A DNA stretch of 64,000 bases from positions 4,400,882-4,464,881 of the forward strand of contig CM020618.1 of the NCBI GenBank assembly GCA_009829735.1, given 5' to 3'. Position 1 is the first letter of the stretch, and each line of letters opens with the position of its first letter. Positions 47,258-55,600 of the stretch are shown here, piece after piece. The translations under genes were made by a program, and so were the position numbers. The notes under the pieces were generated by a model. The model was not told the DNA's origin. It was given only the letters and a program-made list of their open reading frames with translations, and searched no databases. This stretch comes from Pyropia yezoensis (lineage: Eukaryota > Rhodophyta > Bangiophyceae > Bangiales > Bangiaceae).

Positions 47258-47850
47258 TCGCGTATTCTTGTACGCTTTCTCCGCTGCATTCTCTGGCTCC
47301 TTCTTGGGCTTTGTTTTTCCTGCTTGTAGCTTGTTCTTTTGTGGGTGTGTGTACGTAAAGTACGTACACTACAGGGCGCTACACACCTTTAGGACTGCCG
47401 GCATCCTCGCGTATCTGCGTGCGCACGCGTTGCAAACATGGGCGGTGGGCCTGCAAATCTCGATGCGCTTGGGCGTAGGTCGGTTGCCAGACTTGTCGGC
47501 TGTCATGTGTGGCACTGTTGGACCAATGAAATTTGTGCGCTTGGCTGAACGAATGGCTTGTGAAGGACGATACGGTACATACGCAAGTGCAACCGGGAGC
47601 CGGAGGGCCTGCCAAGCATCTTCCTGTGGGATCAGACCTGCAGCCCTGTTGTTGTGGAAGCGGGGTCTTGTCCTCTCCCGACCCGTTGCACACACACCTG
47701 GGTGTAGCCTCTTCTACAAACGTATGTATTCCTCTCCCTATCGCGACGACGAGCACCCTGTCCCCCCGGTCGTCCTTGCTCCCACCGCCACGTCGCCACC
47801 CCCCCCTACACTCCTTGCTGTTCGTCGGGTTGCGACGGCTGTGCTGCGCG
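47258..47850. other. Spacer between the paralogous membrane protein genes
   Basis: No gene is supported. It holds the 3' region of gene A and the promoter of gene B. A dyad (TACGTAAAGTACGTA) lies near 47,350. Confidence 0.4.
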
Positions 47851-48502
47851 ATGGTCCGTCAAACGCAGGTGTACGCCATCGGCGCGCTCACCCTGGGGTC
47901 GTGCCTGGTACTGTATGTTGGCCCCCACCTTGGTCGCGCTGTGTGTTGGCCCCTAGCTCCCTCTCTCCCCCTACCTTTAGTCCGCTCTTTCCCAGAAGTG
48001 GTTTCCCCTCTTGGAAGATAGTGGGACTTGATTCCACTGCCCGGCCAGTTCATTCCGGGCTACGCGCCTGTTTTCTCACACCCGTAGCGCTCCTGTGAAG
48101 CTCGTTTATACCCGTTTTTTCCTCTTCACTCCTTTATGGGGGCGGGGACCCCTCTGATTGTTATCTGTGGCTCGATGTGGCAGGGGCTACACCTCGGAGG
48201 GGTGTGCGATCATTGGCGACTGCCCTGCCCGGATCGTCTGGATGATTGTGGCGTCGGCCATGTCCCTGATCACCCTGATTGCCCTTGCGGCCGTGATCCT
48301 CTTCCTCCCGTCGGGGACGGCGTCGACCACCGTCAACCGAGCCGCGTCGGCATTCCTGCTGGCGCTGTGGTCGGCGGGGGTGGGGGTGGCCAACTCGCCG
48401 TCCACCGGCGTGCAGGCCAGCTCGATGCTGTGGGGGGCGGTGCTGGCACTAGCCGCCGCTGGGGTTGTCGCGTGGGATGCGTGGGCGCAGCTGCTGTCGT
48501 AA
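47851..48502 (+). CDS. Small four-helix membrane protein B (two exons), paralogue of gene A
   Basis: Exon 1 is 47851-47912 (MVRQTQVYAIGALTLG...) and exon 2 is 48184-48502, with a 271-base intron (GTATGT...GGCAG) in phase 2, exactly where gene A has its intron. The product is about 126 residues with four predicted membrane helices and a two-Cys loop after helix 1. The last helix ends in VAWDAWAQ, close to VAVEAWDK in gene A. The two genes are a tandem duplication that has diverged considerably while keeping gene structure. The function is unknown; a membrane location is certain from composition only. Confidence 0.75.
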
Positions 48503-48739
48503 AAAAACCGTTTGTCAGGGATTACGAGACACGGGGTACCCACCGTGCACGTGGAGGGGAGGGGGGGGGGGACGGGCTGCGTGTCTGGCGGCGGCGGATG
48601 GTGGGCGTGCCGCGGGGTGAGCACATCCGCAACATCAGGGAACAGTGGGCGCTCTCGTACTAGGTCCGCCCTGCTCATACGGGGAGGTCGCCCCAAAGGG
48701 GGCAGGCAACTCCAACAGTCAGCCCCGCGCGGCGGCTCG

Positions 48740-49753
48740 CTAGTCGAGCAGCCGACCCGGCCAGGTCACGCCCAAGCGCAAGACGGTGCGCTCCCCCCCC
48801 CCCCCCCGCTCCCCCTGCCCCTCCCCCCCAGCGGGCTCAAACGACAGCACCCCCTCCGCGGCCCCCCGGGCGGGCTCGTGGAACCCATCGTCCAGCACCA
48901 CCGTGTCTGACAGCGCGCACGTGCCCGCGGCGGTGCACACCAGCGGCGACCGCCCCGCCATCTTGACCACCGTGCTACGACGGGAGCCGGGCGAAAAGAC
49001 CAAGTACGAGTAGGTGACCATCGCCTCGTCGGCAAACGCCACGCCGTCGGGGCCGCCCCAGGTGCCCCGCAGGGTGACGCCCTCCCCCTCGGCCGCCCAG
49101 CCCCCCCACATGGCCAGCGTGTCGGGGCAGTCGACCAGCCGGCCGCTGTCCGCCACCTTGGCCAGCGGGAAGGCCAGCGCGTACGCAAAGGCGATAAACT
49201 TGCCATCGCGCGACGTGTACAGGCCAGCAGACGCGTTGTACTTTGCGCCCGTCAGGTCCACCCCAAAGCGGTCCCGAAAGTGGTGGAACGCCTCGTCGCG
49301 CGACGCGTCCACCTGCGCGGCCGAAAAGCGGCGGGTGCGGCGCAGGAAGGTGGTCGACGCGTCGAGCAGGATGGTCTCCTCCGCGGGTGCCACCATTTCC
49401 CCGGCGAGGAACATGCCACGCTGCAGCTCGTACTTGGCCTTGCACTCGCCGCCGCCGCCCTTGCCGTCGCCCTTGCCGCCGCCCTCCTCGTCGTCATCGC
49501 CCTCCTCTGGCACCCGCAGTGAGGTGGACGCGCGAGACCCCCCGCCAAAGACGGGGTGGAGGGGGCGGCCACCTGACAGGGCCGCCGCCGCCGCCGCCAC
49601 CTGTGCCGCCCCGGCTACCCGGCCGCCGCTCAGACGCAGGAGCGTCCTCTTTGCGGCGGTCGGCACGGCCGCGTCGGCCACCACCACCGCCACCACCACA
49701 AACAGCAACACCACCAGACGGCAAGCAGGGGCGGAGCCACTGCGGGAGGCCAT
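48740..49753 (-). CDS. Predicted secreted protein of unknown function (337 aa)
   Basis: The ATG at 49753 opens MASRSGSAPACRL, followed by about 15 hydrophobic residues (VVLLFVVVAVVV) and an Ala-rich cleavage region near residue 28, a good signal peptide. The mature part has a Gly/Lys/Asp/Glu-rich linker at about 80-105 and then a compact region with HHFRDRFGVDL, GKFIAFAYALAFPL and MWGGWAAEG. Four Cys residues could form disulfides. The C-terminus contains a Gly/Glu run. I recognise no family. The gene is convergent with membrane protein gene B and divergent from the small gene at 51,454. Confidence 0.65.
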   Translation of the reverse strand: MASRSGSAPACRLVVLLFVVVAVVVADAAVPTAAKRTLLRLSGGRVAGAAQVAAAAAALSGGRPLHPVFGGGSRASTSLRVPEEGDDDEEGGGKGDGKGGGGECKAKYELQRGMFLAGEMVAPAEETILLDASTTFLRRTRRFSAAQVDASRDEAFHHFRDRFGVDLTGAKYNASAGLYTSRDGKFIAFAYALAFPLAKVADSGRLVDCPDTLAMWGGWAAEGEGVTLRGTWGGPDGVAFADEAMVTYSYLVFSPGSRRSTVVKMAGRSPLVCTAAGTCALSDTVVLDDGFHEPARGAAEGVLSFEPAGGEGQGERGGGGERTVLRLGVTWPGRLLD

Positions 49754-51453
49754 GGCGCCCGGCGGGGGGGGGGGGGCTCCCACGGGAGCCAGGGCACGCA
49801 CTCGCGAACAAGAAAAGGGGGCAACTACGTCACGGGGCCGGGAGGTAAAGGCGAGCGTTGGGCTGGCCGGGGGTCAGTGGCTGCGACGCCCGCCCGCTGA
49901 GGTCTGGGTGACGCGAACGGTAACAGGTGGGGGTATGACAGGCAGGCCGACGGGTAGGCTGTGAACGGCTGGCGCCCGGTGTCTCTGGGGGGTGCGCCAC
50001 ACCCATCTTCCCAGTGACCGGCACGCTCTTGTAGGCCCCGGCGGTCACGCGAGGCGGCACAGCCGGGCGCGGCACGGCCTATCTCCACGCAGCGGCACGC
50101 CCACCAGCCGCACCGCCGTCCCCCGCGTCCCGCCCTCGACCCCCGCCCGCGGCCGACGGGCAGTGTCCCCTGTACGGGCACGCAGGACAGCAGGCGAGTC
50201 GCCGCGGCTCTGCCGGCGGCAGCTGCCGGATGTCCCCCGCACCCACCGACGCCCGCCCGCTGGCATCACGAACCCCCGCCGCTGCCCGCCCGCCGCCGGC
50301 ACCCCGGCGGCCCGTCGGGTGGCCGGCACGGGCGGGCGGGGACGCCCAGCGGAAGCACCGTGGGAGCACCCCCCCCCACCAATCCCCCCGCCACCACCAC
50401 CACGCTCCTATCATGCAAGCCTTGATGGCCATTCCCGCGGCCGGCACTGCCGCTGCCGTCCCTCCCCCCCCCAGGTGAGCCAGGGCTTTTCCCCCCATCG
50501 GCGGGCGCGCGGGGGGGGGGAGGGAGCGCGCGGAATCCAGAGATGGGTGGGCTCCTCGCCCGCCCATGCGTCATGACTGTCTGGGGGGGGAGGGGGGGGC
50601 GTCGTCCTTCCCCCTCTCCCTGTCGTCCGTCCCCCCTCTCCCTCTCGTACTCTACCCGCCATCAGCACGAAGCCGGGGCCCGTTCGTGCAGTGCCGCCGC
50701 GCGTCAGCGCGCCGCACGCCCCTGCCGCGCGCCCCCCAGCGCGGGGTGTCAGCCACCTCCCCCCCCACCCCTCCTCCCCGCCGCAGCGGGATCTGCGGCA
50801 CCACCCCCCGCGCGCCGCACCGCTCCCGTTGCCCAACCTCCCGCGCGGCATCACCCCCCCCCATCTTGGCGAATGGGGAGCCAGTCGGTCCACACAGGAG
50901 GCACGAGCCGGCCCCACGCCGGGCGTGTGGCGGCTGGGTGCCGGTGGGGGACCCCGCACCACCGACGCGGGGGGAGGGAGGGCGGGAGGCCGTCCGCCAC
51001 CGGCGCGGGGGGAGGGGGAGGGGAGGCACCGACGGCCCCCCCCCCCCAGGGGTGTGGCCGAAGGAGCTGCTGCAAAGCCACCGAGGACTTGTCGTTCGTA
51101 GCTGTAGCCGCGACGCATGGAAGCGACAGCGCCAGTCGGGGCTCCACGGCGTTGATCGCCACGTGTCTCCCAGCACCCGCACTTCGTGCAGCGGCGGTGG
51201 TCGCCGCGGCCGGGCCTTGTCCGCGGCGGCCGCACGCTCCCTCCCCCCACCACCACGCGTGCCCCCCGCTACCGGGTGTGTGCCGCCCGCGGTCCTTTGT
51301 TGGGTACGGTCGGCGGGTCGTTCCCCCTCCCACCCGTGTGTTTGTGGTGTTCTTTTGCGCTCCGGGGGCAACGCCAGGGGGAGGGGGGGGGGGTGGTTGG
51401 GAGGGGAGGGGAGCCGTCGGCCGGCCGACGCTCCCGCGAGCGCCCGCGCGGCC
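49754..51453. other. Divergent intergenic region of extreme GC content
   Basis: This region of about 1.7 kb has many runs of seven or more C or G (for example near 50,370, 50,510, 50,590, 51,040 and 51,380). Long ORFs occur in all frames because stops are rare, and none shows a motif. It should hold the promoters of the secreted protein gene and of the small gene at 51,454. Several G-run clusters could form quadruplexes. Confidence 0.45.
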
Positions 51454-52146
51454 ATGGCCGCCTCGTGGGGGCGGCTCAAGAACGGCGTACGTTGCGAGAA
51501 GAGGAGGGGTGGGAGGTAGGTGGAGTACCTGTACTGCCCTGCCCTGCCTCTGCTTTCCTTTTTGGTTCCGTCTTGCGGGCGCGGCGTCCCGTCGCGGGGG
51601 CTCGACAACGTCCTGGCAGGGTGCCGCCGCTGCCAGACCCGTGGTGTGTGCGGCGCCACCGCCGGAATGCTTCGCCGTCGATTGGGGCCGCCCTCCCCTT
51701 CCGAGCCCCCTTGCGCTGACGCGGTGCAACCCCACCCCCCCTACACCCCCTCTGTTTTCTTTTCCCCGCTCTGCCCGCCGTCCTCTCCCCCCACCCACCC
51801 ACCTACCACACCACCACAGGTCCTGGTATGGGGTGCCTCTGCCGCCCTCTTTTACCAGTTTGTCTACCTCCCCGACGCGGCCGCCCGCGACGCCGCCCGC
51901 CGGCCGGCGGTGGTGCTGGACTCGGTGGCGGACCGGCTGGGCACCGGCGGGCCCGCCGCCCGCCGCGCCGCCGCCGCCGAGACGGACCGCCAGCGGCGGG
52001 AGGCAGACGCCCGGGGCGCCGCCGCAGAGGCCGCGGCGGCCGCGGCAGCGTCGGCCACAGCGGCGGCAGCGGCTGACGCCGGCGGCGGGCGGCCGACGCG
52101 GGGTGCAACGACCGACGGGGCGGGCGTGGCACCCCCACCCGCGTGA
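51454..52146 (+). CDS. Small single-pass membrane protein with one intron (119 aa)
   Basis: Exon 1 (51454-51486) encodes MAASWGRLKNG. A 333-base intron (GTACGT at 51487, CCACAG at 51819) is followed by exon 2 (51820-52146), in phase 0. The spliced N-terminus continues VLVWGASAALFYQFVYLPD, one membrane helix preceded by basic residues. The rest is a charged, Ala/Arg-rich, probably coiled-coil tail. Size and layout suggest a small organelle inner-membrane protein, but this is a guess. The donor and acceptor fit the consensus well; the low-complexity tail makes homology search difficult. Confidence 0.55.
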
Positions 52147-52696
52147 CGACGCCGCAGGGGGAGGGCGGGGGGGGAGGGTAGGGACGACGGCGGCGGCGGC
52201 ACGTCGTGTGGGCGGCGACAGGCGCGCGGCGCGCGGCGCGCGGCTCGGCGAGGTTGGCCATCGGTTGCGCGGGGAGGGCGTCGGCGCCGACCGCGGCCTC
52301 GGCGGTGGGGACACGCGAGCCCCGCGGCGGGCGCGCCGCGCCGTCTGCGACCACGCACGGTGGTCCGTATGGACAGGGAGGGTAGGGGTCCCGACGAGTG
52401 CCTTGTCTTTCCTTCCTCGTTTTTTTTTCCCCTGTGGTCTATCCGGCGCTTGCATGTTGCTACGGTCCGCCCGCCCACCCAACCGGGTCGTAAGCCCAGG
52501 TGCGCCACGAGGCCCCCGCCATCATCCACCATCCGGTAGTGGCTTGGCACCCAGGAACCACCGACCCCACTCCTCCCGACCGCCAAACCACCTCCCACCG
52601 CTCCCCACACCATAGAACAGCCACCCTGGCTTCGCCCGCGCCCCCTTCACCTCTTCCCCCTCCCCCCCCCCCTTCCCCTCCGCCGTCAGTCCATCT
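52147..52696. other. Convergent intergenic region
   Basis: The region between the small gene (plus) and XRN1 (minus) shows no gene. It includes a T-rich stretch near 52,420-52,440 that could belong to the 3' end of the small gene transcript. Confidence 0.4.
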
Positions 52697-55600
52697 CTAC
52701 GCGCCAATCACAGCACCGCCCGCCACGGCCGCAACGGCCCCGTTCGCCACGGGCGGCGGCGCGGCGGCCGCGGCGGCAGGGGCATCAGCGCTTCCACCTC
52801 CCGCGGCGGCAGCGGCGGCGGCGGCGGCAGCGCCCCCATCCGCCCCACCACGGCGCGCGCCGCCGGCACGGCGGTTGCGTCGGCGTCCGCGACCGGCCGT
52901 GGCGCCCGCCGTCGCCGCTGTCGCCGCTCCCGCCGCCGTCAACACGGGGCCGGGCGCCACCCCGGTCGCGGCGGCAGCGGCGGGCGCCGCCTCTGGGTTC
53001 CCACTGGGTGCGGCGTCCACAGCGACGCCACCAGCAGCGGCAGCCACCCCCCCACGGGGGACGACTCCCCCCCCACCACGACGCCCGTGGCGCCCACCAC
53101 CCCGGACACCACCCCCACCACTCCCACCGCCGCCACCACCACCTTGTACGTTGGAGGTGGTGTGCTCCTGCTGTAGCGCCGCCCAATACGCCGACTCGTC
53201 CAGCACCCCCGCGGCACCCGGCGACCGCGCCTCAGCAACAGGCACACCCGGTGACCTCACCGGCACCGGGAGCACGCCCTGGTCAAGCACGACGCCGGCT
53301 GGCGCCGCGGCCGAAGGTACGGATGGCGTGGGCGCCGCCGCCACGGCGGGGCCGCCTACGCCAAGCATATTCTTCAGGTCCATCGTTGCGGCCACCGCCA
53401 CGCCCCCAGCAGGGCCGGTGGCGCCGGCGGCGGGTGGAGGGGGTGCCCTCGTCGCGGCGCCGCCCCTGCCGCCCGACGAGTGCCTTGCCCCGGAAACGCC
53501 CATCAGCAGCACAGACTTTTGGCGCCCGGTCGTCGAGGGCGCGGCGCCAGAGTGCAGCCGCAGCGACTGAAGCGCCGCGCTCACGTCCACGCCCGCAGCA
53601 GAAGCACCCGCCGAGGACGCGGGCGCGCCAGCAGCCGCCCCCGCCGCCGAGCCCCCGCGCGCCGCTGCGGCGCCCATCCGTGGCGGCCGGCCGCCGCGAC
53701 GCCCGCCAGGGGCGCCCTCCTGGCCGGCCATGCCCGCCACTGCAGCAGTGACTGGTGCAGCGGCAGGTGACGTCGGCGTAGCGGCCGCACGCGAGCCAAG
53801 AACGCGCACCACCGGAGGTGCCGCGCGGCCTGAAGCAAAAGATGGGAGAGGCAACTGGCTCGGGTCGGGCATCACCACCGGAGGCGCCGTCGGCCCGGAT
53901 GGCGGCGCACCGCGAGCGCCTGCTGCACCAGCTGGAAGTGCGCCACTACCGCCACCAGTGGCGGCACCGCCGCGACCACGAGACCGGAAGGATGCTGCAC
54001 TTGCTCGTGCCGCGCTTGCCGGCGGCCCGGCTGGGGCGGCCGCCTTAGGACCAGCCCGAGAGGCAGCCCGAGAGGCAGCCCCGGCCGCCCCATCGTCACG
54101 ACGGGACAGCTCCCCCCAAGAAAGGGGCTTCCACACACCCGTAGCGCCCGCCGGCAGAGGTGGCCTGACAGAGGCCGCGCCACCGGCTGCAACCGACGGC
54201 GCACCCGTCCTAGCGGCTCCGCCGCCGCCGGTACCATTGCGGCCACCGGCACCGGCACCACCACCACCACCGCGAGAAGCCGATGGCGGTGCCCGTGCGG
54301 CCGTGGACGCGGCCCCTGGTGCGGGCACAATGGAATTGAGGCCCGCCGACGTCGCGCCAACATACGACGTCGCCCCCGCCTTGGCGCCCGCGGCAGCACG
54401 CCGCGACGGCGGCGGCGGCAGCGGGGACGACTGCTTCACTGCCGGCACCTTGGCATTCTCAGATTGCCACAGCCGCCGGTAAACAGAGTCATTCGACTCG
54501 GGTCGCAGCATGACCAGCTGTGACGCGGCCATCGCCTTGCCCCGCTGCGATGAGCAGCGACCATGAAGACTGCCGCCGCCCACAAAGCCTGCATCGAACA
54601 CCACCTCCACCATCGCTTCAGTCGAAGGTGCTCCGACGCCGCCACCACCGCTGCCGCCACCACCTGAGCGGCCACCCCCACCGCTACCGCCACCCCCGTA
54701 GCTGCCGCTGCGACCTCGGCCAGCTGGGCCACCACCCAGCACGGGCAGTGGAGGTGGACCTGCACTTGCCACTGATCCAGGCGGAATGACCCCTACCACA
54801 GTCCCACGGAGGCCTAGTGGCACGGGCCCAGTGACGGAGCGGTTGACGACCCGGTCGCCGGCGCGGACACCCAAACCGTCCAGCCCCAGATGAGGCACCC
54901 ACCCAGCCGACCGGGCGGCGGCCGCAGCACCCGCAATGGCGGCGGCACCCACGTTGCGAGGCTCGGTGCCCAGCAACACCGCCGAGCGCGGTACGACCAG
55001 GCTGCTAGAGCCAGCACCTGTACCCGTCGCGCGACTGGCCTGCACTCGCGAAGCCACCTTCGCCTCGCGCTCCAGGGCTAGCACCGTACCACGACTGACC
55101 ACGTCCGCCGAGATGGACACAAGCGGCAGCCTGGGCAGCTCAGACGCACCCAACCAGGCAACCGCATCCGCAACAACAATGGCTGCTTGCGAAGCGGGAC
55201 ACTTGAGCAAAGTAGCGGCGTCAAAGATAGGTTCCCCCCCACCCGCGCCGCGCGACTCCTGGGCCGCCTTCGTCAACGCCAGAAAAAGCGCAGGAAAAGC
55301 CGCACGATAGGCACCCAGCACCTCAGCGCACCGACGCGAATACGTGAATGGCCCGGATGAGCCGCCCTCTTGGCGAGCATAACCGGGCATGATGAGCCCA
55401 CGGCCTGTGTACTTCACACCAAGCCCCAGATCCACCTCATCCCGCCCGCGGCCACCAGACACGGTGAAGCGTAATGAGCCCACCGCGCGAGAGGCCAGAG
55501 CAGGATGAACACCCGCCTTCGCGGCCATCTTGGCCAGCGGCAGCCAATTCGCCTGCCGCTCCACCGCAACAACGCGGTACCCAAAAGCAGGTTCCTTGGC

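Noticed and set aside
50543..52615. Very long ORFs (up to 690 codons, both strands) in the GC-extreme region
   Set aside because: They overlap one another in several frames and lack motifs. One crosses the intron and exon 2 of the small gene at 51,454 in another frame. They reflect base composition.
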